Assembly (NCBI GenBank): GCA_029974035.1
Contig: JARKQG010000072.1
Span: forward strand, 1 to 35,069
DNA length: 35,069 bases
Direction: 5' to 3'
Source of the DNA: Eubacteriales bacterium
Lineage (GTDB): Bacteria > Bacillota_A > Clostridia > Christensenellales > Aristaeellaceae
In this document: piece after piece, positions 15,128 to 22,786 of the stretch
How the letters are laid out: each line of letters opens with the position of its first letter
Position numbering within the stretch: the first letter of the stretch is position 1
Notes under the pieces: model-generated
Seen by the model: the letters and a program-made list of their open reading frames with translations, nothing else
What the model was told of the DNA's origin: nothing
Database searches by the model: none
Made by a program: the position numbers and the translations under genes

Positions 15128-17443
15128 GTGAAGGCAATCATCATGGCCGGCGGCGAGGGCTCGCGCCTGCGGCCCCTCACCTGCGCCTGCCCCAAACCCA
15201 TGGTACCGCTGATGGATCGGCCCGTGATGTCCTACGCGCTGGACCTGCTCCGAAAGCACGGCTTTGCCCAGGTGGGCGTCACGCTGCAATACCTGCCGGA
15301 ACGGGTCACGGAGTACTTCGGGGAGGGCACGGACTACGGCGTCGGACTGACCTACTTTACCGAGGATCAGCCGCTGGGCACGGCGGGCAGCGTGAAGCTG
15401 GCGGAGGAATTTCTGGACGAGCCCTTCGTGGTCCTGTCGGGCGACGGGCTGACCGACTGCGATCTGACGCAGGCGGTGGCCTTTCACCGCGAACAAAAAG
15501 CCCTGGCCACGATGGTGCTGAAAAAGGTGGAGAACCCGCTGGAGTACGGCGTGGTGGTGGCGGACGCCCAGGGCAGGGTGCAGCGTTTTCTGGAAAAGCC
15601 CGGCTGGGGCGAGGTGTGCTCCGACACGGTCAATACCGGCATCTACATCCTGGAGCCGGAGGCGCTGGCGCACATTCCCGCCGGCCGGCCCTACGACTTC
15701 GGGCGGGAGATGTTCCCCGCACTGGTGGAAAAAGGGCTGGGCGTCTACGGCCATGTAATGCGCGGCTACTGGTGCGACATCGGCGACGTATCGGCCTATT
15801 TGAAGGCCCACGCGGACATCCTGGACGGCCGGGTCGCGGTGGACGCGCCCGTCAGGCCCGGCACCGTCCACCGGATGCCCGGGGCCCTGGTGGACCGCAG
15901 CGCGGTGCTGGAGGGGCCTTGCTTTGTCGGCGAGGGCGCGAAGGTATGCGCCGGCGCCCGCATCGGCGCCTACACGGTGCTGGGCGCGGGATCGGTGGTG
16001 GAGGAAAACGCTTCCATCAAGCGGGGGGTGATCTGGCGCGGCGCGCGGATTGGCCCGGGCGCGCAGGTGCGCGGCGCGGTGGTGCAGACCGGCGCGGAGG
16101 TGGGGCGGCGCTCGTCCATCTTTGAGGAGGGCGCGCTGGGAGACCGTTCGGTGCTGGGCGAGGGCTGTGTCCTGATGCCCGGCGTCAAGGTGTGGCCGGG
16201 AAAACGGGTGGCGCTGGGCCAGAAGCTGGACCAGAACCTGGTGTGGGGCGCCGGCGACGCGGATCTTTTCGCGCCGGAGAGCCCCGCGCAGGCGGTGCGC
16301 CTTGCCCAGGCCTTTGCGGCCGCGCTGAAGCCGGGCAGCGTGGTGGTGGGGCGGGATACCACCATCCAGTCGCTGGCGCAGGCCCGCGCCGTTTCCGCCG
16401 GGCTGATCGCCCAGGGCGTTCAGGCGATCGACCTGGGTCCCGCCACGCTGCCCCAGACCGCTCACGCGGTGCGTTCGATGGACGCAGGCGGCGCGCTCTA
16501 CGTGGCCCGGGATCATCTGACGCTTCTGGCGGAGGGGGGCCTTTCGCCCACCGGCGCCCAGATGCGCGCCCTTGCCGGCGCGCTTTCGCGGGAGGACTAC
16601 CCGCGCCCCTACGCGCAGCGGCTGTTTCCGCCGGTGATGGCCAGCGGCGGCGAGCGCGGGTATCTGGCGGCGCTGACCAAGGGCCTCGACGCCGCCGGGA
16701 TGAAGGTCCGGCTCTACGCGCCTGGGGAGCCGCTGCTCTCCGTCGCGGAGCGGGCGCTTTTGCGCGCGGGCTGCCAGGTGCGGGCCGAGTGGGAGCCGGA
16801 GATGATGGACCCGCAGCCGGGAGAGGTGGGGATCGCGCTGGACGAAACCGGCGAGGGCGCGCATTTTTACGGGGAGAGCGGGCCGCTTCCGGAGGCGGAA
16901 AATCAGCAGGTGCTCTGCTGGACAGCGCTGTCTCTGGGCGCGAAGCGGCTTCTGATGCCGCCGGGCATGACCCGGAGCATTGCGGACCTGGCGTCGTCCC
17001 GCGGCGCGGCGGTGGAGCGGGTGTCCAGCGACCGCGCGCAATGGATGCGCGCGCTGCTGGGCGAGGATGAGCGCCTGCTCCGGCTCTACTTTGACGGCGT
17101 ATACGCCGCGCTGGCGACGCTTGCGGCGCTGAAAAAGGAGAACCTCTCCATCGCCGGGGTGGTGCGCTCGATGCCGCCGGTGTTTCGCAGCGACCGGGTG
17201 GTCTCCGTCGAGCTCAAGGACCGGGGCGCGCTTTTGAAGCGGATGGCCGAGAGCGTGCCGGGCGCGAGCCTTTCGGACGGCGTGTCCTTTGAGGACGAGC
17301 GCGGCTGGGCCTGGATCAGCGCGCCGGGGGCGCAAAAAGAATGCCGCGTCATGGCCGAGGCCGTCAACGCGGAATTTGCCCGGGAGCTGTGCGATTTTTG
17401 CGCCGGAAGCCTTGAAAGGCTGCTCAGGGACAGGCAATCCTGA
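15128..17443 (+). CDS. Sugar-1-phosphate nucleotidyltransferase / left-handed beta-helix / degenerate phosphomannomutase fusion
   Basis: A three-part protein of 771 residues. Residues 1-235 are a nucleotidyltransferase with GGEGSRLRPLT (8-18), KPM and LSGDGLTD, likely making GDP- or NDP-sugars for surface polysaccharide. Residues ~245-370 are hexapeptide repeats of a left-handed beta-helix. Residues ~390-770 resemble phosphomannomutase, but the catalytic loop (normally TASHNP) reads YVARDHLTLLAEGG. The metal loop (normally DGDxDR) is replaced by LDETGEGAHF. The mutase part is therefore probably inactive and structural or regulatory. Such fusions are usually annotated as mannose-1-phosphate guanylyltransferase. 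The GTG at 15128 is chosen because GGAGG lies eight bases upstream. The 3' end overlaps the convergent lipid-kinase gene by 20 bases. Confidence 0.85.
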   Translation: MKAIIMAGGEGSRLRPLTCACPKPMVPLMDRPVMSYALDLLRKHGFAQVGVTLQYLPERVTEYFGEGTDYGVGLTYFTEDQPLGTAGSVKLAEEFLDEPFVVLSGDGLTDCDLTQAVAFHREQKALATMVLKKVENPLEYGVVVADAQGRVQRFLEKPGWGEVCSDTVNTGIYILEPEALAHIPAGRPYDFGREMFPALVEKGLGVYGHVMRGYWCDIGDVSAYLKAHADILDGRVAVDAPVRPGTVHRMPGALVDRSAVLEGPCFVGEGAKVCAGARIGAYTVLGAGSVVEENASIKRGVIWRGARIGPGAQVRGAVVQTGAEVGRRSSIFEEGALGDRSVLGEGCVLMPGVKVWPGKRVALGQKLDQNLVWGAGDADLFAPESPAQAVRLAQAFAAALKPGSVVVGRDTTIQSLAQARAVSAGLIAQGVQAIDLGPATLPQTAHAVRSMDAGGALYVARDHLTLLAEGGLSPTGAQMRALAGALSREDYPRPYAQRLFPPVMASGGERGYLAALTKGLDAAGMKVRLYAPGEPLLSVAERALLRAGCQVRAEWEPEMMDPQPGEVGIALDETGEGAHFYGESGPLPEAENQQVLCWTALSLGAKRLLMPPGMTRSIADLASSRGAAVERVSSDRAQWMRALLGEDERLLRLYFDGVYAALATLAALKKENLSIAGVVRSMPPVFRSDRVVSVELKDRGALLKRMAESVPGASLSDGVSFEDERGWAWISAPGAQKECRVMAEAVNAEFARELCDFCAGSLERLLRDRQS

Positions 17444-18290
17444 GCGCGGCGGGCAAAACGCCAAAGCGTGCGCGCTCCATGGGGATCAGTTCGCCGTCCA
17501 GGTCGATCACCATGCCGGGGGCGGCGATTTCGAAGGCCTCCACCCGCATCGCGTGGGCGATGGGCAGCGAGAGGTATTTTCCCGTGACGAACTTCGGCAG
17601 CAGCCTTAAGATCTTCCGCCGGCTGACCTCGTCCACATAGGATACGTCAAAGAGCCCGTCGGAGAGATCGGCCGCAGGGGCGACCAGCATGCCGCCGCCG
17701 ATGTAGCGGCCGTTGGCCACCACGGCGATGGTGATCTTCCGGCGGAAGGTGCGCCCGTTCGCGGTGATCGTGGCGTCGACGGGGCGAAAGTGCCGGAGCG
17801 CCGCCACGAGGCCCAAAAGGTAGGCCGTCAGCCCCTTGAAGTGGTCGCGGAACCGCTCGGTCTGGCGCAGCACCTCAATGTCAAAGCCCGTGCCCGCCAC
17901 GTTGAGGAATACGCGGTCGTTGACGCGGCCGCAGTCGATGGTGCGCGTCGGGCTTGCCAGCTGGATCTTCAGCGCCTCCACCGGGTCCTTGGGCAGGCCC
18001 AGCGCCTTGACAAAATCGTTTCCGGTGCCGCAGGACGCGAAGTACATCACCGCGTCCGTTCCGACAAGGCCGTTGGCCGCCTCGCCAAAGGTACCGTCGC
18101 CGCCCAGCACGATCACCCGCGCCCCGCCGCGCGCCGCGGCCTCGCGGGCGATTTCGGCGGCGTGGCCGGGGCGCGTCGTCAGCGTCTTGCGAAACGAAAT
18201 GCCCTGCCTTTTCAGCTCGGCCTCGACGTCAATCAGAACCTTTTGCGTGCGTCCGTTTCCCGCGGTAGGGTTGACGATCAGATGGTACAC
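17424..18290 (-). CDS. Diacylglycerol kinase (DagK/YegS) family lipid kinase
   Basis: A soluble or peripheral lipid kinase of 288 residues. NPTAGNG (7-13) and GGDGTFGEAANGL (63-75) form the nucleotide site, and SCGTGNDF follows. The C-terminal lobe has ANGRYIGGGMLVAPAADLSDG and ends at a DGE segment, all family hallmarks. It probably phosphorylates diacylglycerol or a related lipid in membrane-lipid turnover; the exact substrate is uncertain. The start is GTG at 18290 with AAGAAGGG upstream. It follows the PHP gene by 44 bases, so they share a transcript. Its last 20 bases overlap the end of the convergent nucleotidyltransferase fusion. Confidence 0.9.
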   Translation of the reverse strand: MYHLIVNPTAGNGRTQKVLIDVEAELKRQGISFRKTLTTRPGHAAEIAREAAARGGARVIVLGGDGTFGEAANGLVGTDAVMYFASCGTGNDFVKALGLPKDPVEALKIQLASPTRTIDCGRVNDRVFLNVAGTGFDIEVLRQTERFRDHFKGLTAYLLGLVAALRHFRPVDATITANGRTFRRKITIAVVANGRYIGGGMLVAPAADLSDGLFDVSYVDEVSRRKILRLLPKFVTGKYLSLPIAHAMRVEAFEIAAPGMVIDLDGELIPMERARFGVLPAALRIACP

Positions 18291-18334
18291 GCCGCGCCCT
18301 TCTTTCGTAATGCAATGGAAACCGGGCGCCGGGG

Positions 18335-19063
18335 CTAGAGCTCAAAGGTGCGGCCGCTCTTTTGTGAAACCCAGTCCGCAAAGCGCCGCGCATCGGCGTT
18401 GAGCACCAGTTCCTCCGGAAAATCCACGTCCCGGAGGGCCTCCAGCGAGGCCTCGGCCTTTCCGATGAACGAAGCGAAGTGGGCGTCCGTGGACACCACC
18501 ACAGGCACCTCGTATTTCTTCAGAAGCCGCGCGATGGCGCGGCAGTTTTCGTGGCTGCCCTTGCGCACCTTGAACGAGTGGGCGTTGATCTCCACCACCT
18601 TGCCGTTCGCCTTGAAGGCGGGGATCACCCGCTCGTGGTCGAAGGCAAAGCGGCCGTCCCCCGCGTGGCCGATGATGTCCACGGAGGGGTTCTCCGCCAC
18701 CGCCAGCCAGGCGCGCGTGTGGGCGGCTTCGTCCCTGGGCGGAAAGGTGGGCGTGTGCATCGACGCGATCACAAGGTCCAGCCTGTCCAGGATCTCCGCA
18801 GGCAAATCCAGCGCGCCGGCCTCGTCCAGCACGTTGACCTCGCAGCCGCACAAAAGGTACACCCCCAGCGCCGATTCCGGCAGCACGTTTTTCATCGCGC
18901 GAAAGTAAAGCTCCGTCGGCGCGCCGGGAATCCTTGGCGCGTGATCGGAGATTACCAGAAACCTGTGGCCCATGCGGGCGGCCTCAGCGGCGTTTTCCAG
19001 CACGGTGCTGTGGGCGTGGCCGGAAGCGATGGTGTGGGTATGGGTGTCGCAAATGATGTGCAT
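18335..19063 (-). CDS. PHP-domain phosphoesterase (YcdX-like)
   Basis: A metal-dependent hydrolase of 242 residues. The metal ligands of a PHP trinuclear site are visible: DTHTHT-IASGH (6-16), SDHAP, EVNV, ASMHTP, IIGHAGD, EINAHSF and STDAHF. The length and motif spacing match the stand-alone YcdX type rather than histidinol phosphatase or the polymerase PHP domain. The substrate is unknown; phosphate esters are likely. The ATG at 19063 has TGGAG upstream and a promoter 40 bases further. It is the first gene of a two-gene unit with the lipid kinase. Confidence 0.88.
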   Translation of the reverse strand: MHIICDTHTHTIASGHAHSTVLENAAEAARMGHRFLVISDHAPRIPGAPTELYFRAMKNVLPESALGVYLLCGCEVNVLDEAGALDLPAEILDRLDLVIASMHTPTFPPRDEAAHTRAWLAVAENPSVDIIGHAGDGRFAFDHERVIPAFKANGKVVEINAHSFKVRKGSHENCRAIARLLKKYEVPVVVSTDAHFASFIGKAEASLEALRDVDFPEELVLNADARRFADWVSQKSGRTFEL

Positions 19064-19097
19064 GACGAGCTCCAGTCAATTCATAATGTGCCATGCT

Positions 19098-19127
19098 ATT
19101 ATACCGGAAACGGAAGGCGCTTGTCTG
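19098..19127 (-). promoter_or_regulatory. Promoter of PHP-lipid kinase unit
   Basis: On the minus strand, a perfect -10 TATAAT (19098-19103) with -35 CAGACA (19122-19127) at 18-base spacing. Confidence 0.65.
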
Positions 19128-19136
19128 CCTCCGGTG

Positions 19137-19164
19137 TTGCATTTTGCGGGGTTTTGTGTAAAAT
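19137..19164 (+). promoter_or_regulatory. Possible distal promoter of the molybdenum hydroxylase operon
   Basis: TTGCAT (19137-19142), a 16-base spacer and TAAAAT (19159-19164). It resembles the proximal promoter 111 bases downstream. Transcripts from it would carry GGCAT-N14-ATGCC (19210-19233), a short inverted repeat between the two promoters. Confidence 0.35.
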
Positions 19165-19247
19165 TGTCGAAAGGGAGCGCGACCTCCGCCGGCTTCAACG
19201 CGCCTTTTAGGCATTCAAAATAATTGTGATGCCGGATGCGGGCAGGC

Positions 19248-19276
19248 TTGCAAGGCCGGAAGAAATCATGTAAAAT
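19248..19276 (+). promoter_or_regulatory. Proximal promoter of the molybdenum hydroxylase operon
   Basis: TTGCAA (19248-19253), a 17-base spacer and TAAAAT (19271-19276). The first start codon is 48 bases downstream behind GGAGGG. Confidence 0.7.
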
Positions 19277-19323
19277 GGGCATGCGGCGGCATATGCCAAG
19301 CGCCGCGGGAACGGAGGGCTTGC

Positions 19324-21456
19324 ATGGAAGCGATGGATGCAATCAGGCGGCCGATGAAGCGCAGGGATCACGACGACAAGGTTTCCGGGCGGACGCGCTA
19401 CACCGACGACATCCAGTCGGAAGCGTACCTCGTCGGAAAGCTCGTGCGCTCCGGCGTCGCGCGGGGCCGGATCCTTGGAATCGGCGTCCCGGAGCTTCCC
19501 GAGGGGTATCATATCGTCGATCACCGCGATGTTTCAGGCATCAACGAGGTGCACATCGTGCTGGATGACACTCCGGTGTTCGCCAGGGATACGGTGGAAT
19601 TTGTCGGCGATCCGATCCTGATGGTGGTCGGGCCGGACGAGGCCACGGTCAGCCGCATCGCGGCGGCGGTCAGGGTTGACATTGAGCCGCTGCCCGCCGA
19701 GCTGGACCCACTCTCGGCCACCACGCACTTTTTTCAGTACAAGATTGAAAAGGGCGACATCGACGCCGCCTTCCACGAGGCCGACAGGGTGCTGGAAGAA
19801 ACCTTTACCACCGGCCAGCAGGAGCACGTACACCTGGAGACCAACGCCATGATCGGCGAATACCACAATGGCAAGATCACCGTGCGCGGATCGATGCAGT
19901 GCCCCTACTACGTGTTCCGCGCGGTGAAAAAGGCGCTGGGCGTCGGCGAGGACGGGCTCAACGTCGTCCAGGAGGCCACGGGCGGCGCCTTTGGCGGCAA
20001 GGAGGACTACCCGAGCATCCTGGGCTGCCAGGTGGCGGTGGCCGCGGCCAAGGTGAAAAAGTCGGTCAAGGTGGTATTCAGCCGCCAGGAGGACATTGCC
20101 TATACGCCAAAGCGTCACCCTTCGGTGAGCAGATACCGGGTCGCCGTCAAGAACGGCCGCGTCACCGCCATGGACATTGACGTGACCTACGATGCCGGCG
20201 CCTACACCACGCTGTCCGCGGTGGTGCTGCAGCGCGGCTCCATCTGCGCCAACGGCGTCTACGACGTGCCCAACCTGCGGGTGATGAGCCGCGCCGCCAA
20301 GACCAATTCCGTGCCCAACGGCGCCTTCCGCGGCTTTGGCGGCCCGCAGACGTTTTTTTCCGTTGAAATGATGATGGAGCACGTGGCCAAGGCCCTCGGC
20401 GAGGAGCCGCTGGACTTCAAGCTGCGCCACGCCTCGAAAATGGGCGACGAAACCTCCACCCGCGGGCTGTACCACTTTCATGTGCCCACGCCGGAGATCG
20501 CCGAAAAGCTGGAGGCGCTGTCGGACTACCGCGCCAAGCGCAGGGCCTACGAAAAGCAGACGGGTCGCTACCGCCGGGGCATCGGCTTGGCGTTTGCCTT
20601 CCACGGCTGCGCCTTCACCGGAAACGGCGAGCGGGATCTCATCAAGGCCGTGGCCCGCGTGCGGGGCAACGCGGACGGCACGGTGGACGTGTTCACCGCC
20701 AACACGGAGATGGGGCAGGGCCTGACCACCAGCTTTCCCAAGCTGGTGGCCGCGCGGCTGGGCATCCCCGTCGAAAAGGTGCGCCTCGAAGCGCCGGATA
20801 CCGACCGGGTGCCGGATTCCGGCCCCACGGTGGCCAGCCGGTCGATCATGATCGTGGGGCTCATCCTCCGGCGGGCCGCGGACAAGCTGAAGGACGCCTG
20901 GAAGCCGGGCGAAACCGTCACCATTGAGGAGCACTACCAGCACCCGGAATACATGATCCCCTTCAGCCTGGACGACTTCACCGGCGACGCCTACCCGGAC
21001 TATTCCTGGTCCGGCAACGCCGTGGAGGTGGAGGTGGACACCCTGACCGGCGAGGCAAGGACCATCGGCTGCTGGGGTGTGTACGACGTGGGCGTGCCCA
21101 TCGACGAGGCGGTCTGTCACGGGCAGATGCAGGGCGGCATGCTGCAGGGCCTGGGCTATGCGTCCATGGAGCAGATCGCCTACAACGACCGGGGCGTCAT
21201 CCGCAACGATCACCTGAGCGACTACATCATCCCCACGTCGATGGACGCGCCGCCGATGGTGTCTGATTTTGTGATCAACCCCGCCGAGTTCGGCCCGATG
21301 GGGGCCAAGGGCGCGGGCGAGCTGCCCCACGTGGGCGTCGCGCCGGCCTATGTGCTGGCGATGGAGCAGGCGCTGGCCGCGCCGCTTTACAAGGCGCCCT
21401 TTTCCATGGAGGACGCGCTGAAGACGCTGGAAGGGGGCGACGCATCATGGGCGTGA
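19324..21456 (+). CDS. xdhA: Xanthine dehydrogenase-family molybdenum-binding subunit
   Basis: The catalytic subunit, 710 residues, holding molybdopterin cytosine dinucleotide and hydroxylating its substrate with water-derived oxygen. The catalytic Glu is E666 in GAKGAGELP. The pterin-binding TEMGQG is present. Compared with bovine xanthine oxidase (numbers from memory), E227 in GAFGGKE matches Glu802. R304 in VLQRGS lies exactly 32 residues before the Arg of AFRGFGGPQ (R336), as Arg880 does before Arg912. These two purine-binding residues favour xanthine or another purine over an aldehyde. The gene overlaps the next by 10 bases. It needs molybdate, which links it loosely to modA. Confidence 0.92.
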   Translation: MEAMDAIRRPMKRRDHDDKVSGRTRYTDDIQSEAYLVGKLVRSGVARGRILGIGVPELPEGYHIVDHRDVSGINEVHIVLDDTPVFARDTVEFVGDPILMVVGPDEATVSRIAAAVRVDIEPLPAELDPLSATTHFFQYKIEKGDIDAAFHEADRVLEETFTTGQQEHVHLETNAMIGEYHNGKITVRGSMQCPYYVFRAVKKALGVGEDGLNVVQEATGGAFGGKEDYPSILGCQVAVAAAKVKKSVKVVFSRQEDIAYTPKRHPSVSRYRVAVKNGRVTAMDIDVTYDAGAYTTLSAVVLQRGSICANGVYDVPNLRVMSRAAKTNSVPNGAFRGFGGPQTFFSVEMMMEHVAKALGEEPLDFKLRHASKMGDETSTRGLYHFHVPTPEIAEKLEALSDYRAKRRAYEKQTGRYRRGIGLAFAFHGCAFTGNGERDLIKAVARVRGNADGTVDVFTANTEMGQGLTTSFPKLVAARLGIPVEKVRLEAPDTDRVPDSGPTVASRSIMIVGLILRRAADKLKDAWKPGETVTIEEHYQHPEYMIPFSLDDFTGDAYPDYSWSGNAVEVEVDTLTGEARTIGCWGVYDVGVPIDEAVCHGQMQGGMLQGLGYASMEQIAYNDRGVIRNDHLSDYIIPTSMDAPPMVSDFVINPAEFGPMGAKGAGELPHVGVAPAYVLAMEQALAAPLYKAPFSMEDALKTLEGGDASWA

Positions 21457-21917
21457 AATTCATCCTCAACGGCAGGGAAGTGGAGAGCGGCGCTTCGCCG
21501 TCGGCGCGTCTTCTGGATGTGGTCCGCAACGAATTCGGCCTGACCGGCGCCAAGTGCGGCTGCAAGGAGGGCGAGTGCGGCGCCTGTTCGGTGCTCATGG
21601 ACGGCCTTCTGGTCAATTCCTGCATGGTGGCCGTCGGCGCGCTGCCGGGCCACGAGGTGACCACCATCGAGGGCTACCGCGAAACCCCGCGGTTCAGGGC
21701 CATCGACGAGGCCTTCGGCAAGACCGGCGCAGTACAGTGCGGCTTTTGCACCCCCGGCATGGTTCTGGCGGCGGAGAGCCTTCTGAATCGGAATCCGCAT
21801 CCCACCGACGATGAGATCCGCGACGGCATTTCCGGCAATCTCTGCCGCTGCACCGGCTACGCGGCCATCGTCGAGGGCATCCGCCTGGCGGCAAAGGAGG
21901 GGGAGGGCCTATGGTAA
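21447..21917 (+). CDS. xdhC: Xanthine dehydrogenase-family 2Fe-2S subunit
   Basis: An electron-transfer subunit of 156 residues. The N-terminal plant-type cluster uses C39, C44, C47 and C59 ([11 protein letters not shown]). The C-terminal four-helix domain binds the second cluster with C98, C101, C133 and C135 (CGFCTPGM and LCRCTGY). It passes electrons from the molybdenum centre to FAD. It overlaps both neighbours (10 and 7 bases), so the three subunits are translated in step. The length is normal for the family. Confidence 0.94.
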   Translation: MGVKFILNGREVESGASPSARLLDVVRNEFGLTGAKCGCKEGECGACSVLMDGLLVNSCMVAVGALPGHEVTTIEGYRETPRFRAIDEAFGKTGAVQCGFCTPGMVLAAESLLNRNPHPTDDEIRDGISGNLCRCTGYAAIVEGIRLAAKEGEGLW

Positions 21918-22732
21918 GCTTCAAGCCCGAAACGCTGCGGGAGGCGCTGGAGATCCGCGCCCGGGAAAGGGTGATCCCCTACGCCGGCGGCACGGACCTG
22001 ATGATCGAGGCGGATCCGGACGCGGCCTACCTCTTTCTCGGCGACATTGCGGAACTGAAGGGCATCGAAGCCCTCGACGGCCGCCTTGAGATCGGCGCGG
22101 CGGTCACCTATACCGAAGCGCTGCAAAGCGACGCCGTGCCGGAAATTCTGAAGGACGCGGTGCGCTACATCGCCGCGCCCGCCATCCGCAACGCCGGCAC
22201 CATGGGCGGAAACGTGGCCAACGGCTCGCCCAAGGCGGACAGCGCGCTGATCTTCGCCGTCACCGATTCCACGCTGGTTCTCGCCAGCGAAAAGGGCGAG
22301 CGCCGGGTGCCCATTGCGGAGTTCTACCTGGGCCGCGGCAAGACGGTGCTCCGGGAGGACGAGCTCCTGGAGAAGATCGTGATGCCGCTTTCGAACGTTC
22401 GGGACTACTACTACCATAAGATCGGCGCGCGGGGCGCGTTGGCCATCGCCCGCGTATCCTTCGCGGGGCTCATGCGCATCGAGGGCGGCGAGATCCGCCA
22501 CGCGGCCACCGCCTTCGGCGCGGTGGCGGGCACCATCATCCGCCGGCCGGACATCGACGGAATGCTGATCGGACGCACCGTCGAGGAGGCCCGGAAGATC
22601 CGGGACGACTATGTGGCGGCGATGGATGAGGCCATTCAGCCCATCCGGGGCCGCATCTCGGCGGAGTACCGCAAAAAGGTGCTGATGAACCTGATCGACG
22701 ACTTCCTGACGAAGTACGGCATTACCGGCTGA
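21911..22732 (+). CDS. xdhB: Xanthine dehydrogenase-family FAD-binding subunit
   Basis: An FAD subunit of 273 residues. The PCMH-type FAD domain shows YAGGTDLMIEAD (23-34) and the second flavin contact RNAGTMGGNVANGSPKADS (about 97-115). The CO-dehydrogenase flavoprotein C-terminal domain follows. It hands electrons to the final acceptor. It lacks the 4Fe-4S insertion seen in 4-hydroxybenzoyl-CoA reductase. It is the last gene of the operon and ends just before a very strong terminator. No maturation gene (XdhC-like chaperone, cytidylyltransferase) accompanies it in the window. Confidence 0.93.
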   Translation: MVSFKPETLREALEIRARERVIPYAGGTDLMIEADPDAAYLFLGDIAELKGIEALDGRLEIGAAVTYTEALQSDAVPEILKDAVRYIAAPAIRNAGTMGGNVANGSPKADSALIFAVTDSTLVLASEKGERRVPIAEFYLGRGKTVLREDELLEKIVMPLSNVRDYYYHKIGARGALAIARVSFAGLMRIEGGEIRHAATAFGAVAGTIIRRPDIDGMLIGRTVEEARKIRDDYVAAMDEAIQPIRGRISAEYRKKVLMNLIDDFLTKYGITG

Positions 22733-22742
22733 GCCGGCAGGT

Positions 22743-22780
22743 CGCGGCCGCGCCGCCCACCGGGCGGCGCGGCCGCGTTT
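22743..22780. terminator. Bidirectional terminator between xdhB and the QueC-like gene
   Basis: CGCGGCCGCGCCGCCC (22743-22758) and GGGCGGCGCGGCCGCG (22762-22777) form a perfect 16-bp stem with loop ACC, followed by TTT on the plus strand. It lies between two converging genes. Confidence 0.85.
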
Positions 22781-22786
22781 GCTGCT

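Noticed and set aside
14486..17464. A 992-codon open frame on the minus strand opposite the nucleotidyltransferase fusion
   Set aside because: It is the antisense shadow of a well-supported gene in GC-rich DNA; its composition is His/Arg/Gln-rich low complexity with no recognisable domain or ribosome site.
19165..19323. Possible purine riboswitch upstream of xdhA
   Set aside because: No conserved three-way junction or loop-loop motifs could be found.
19534..21330. A 598-codon minus-strand frame opposite xdhA
   Set aside because: Antisense shadow rich in His, Gly and Val without domains; xdhA is certain.
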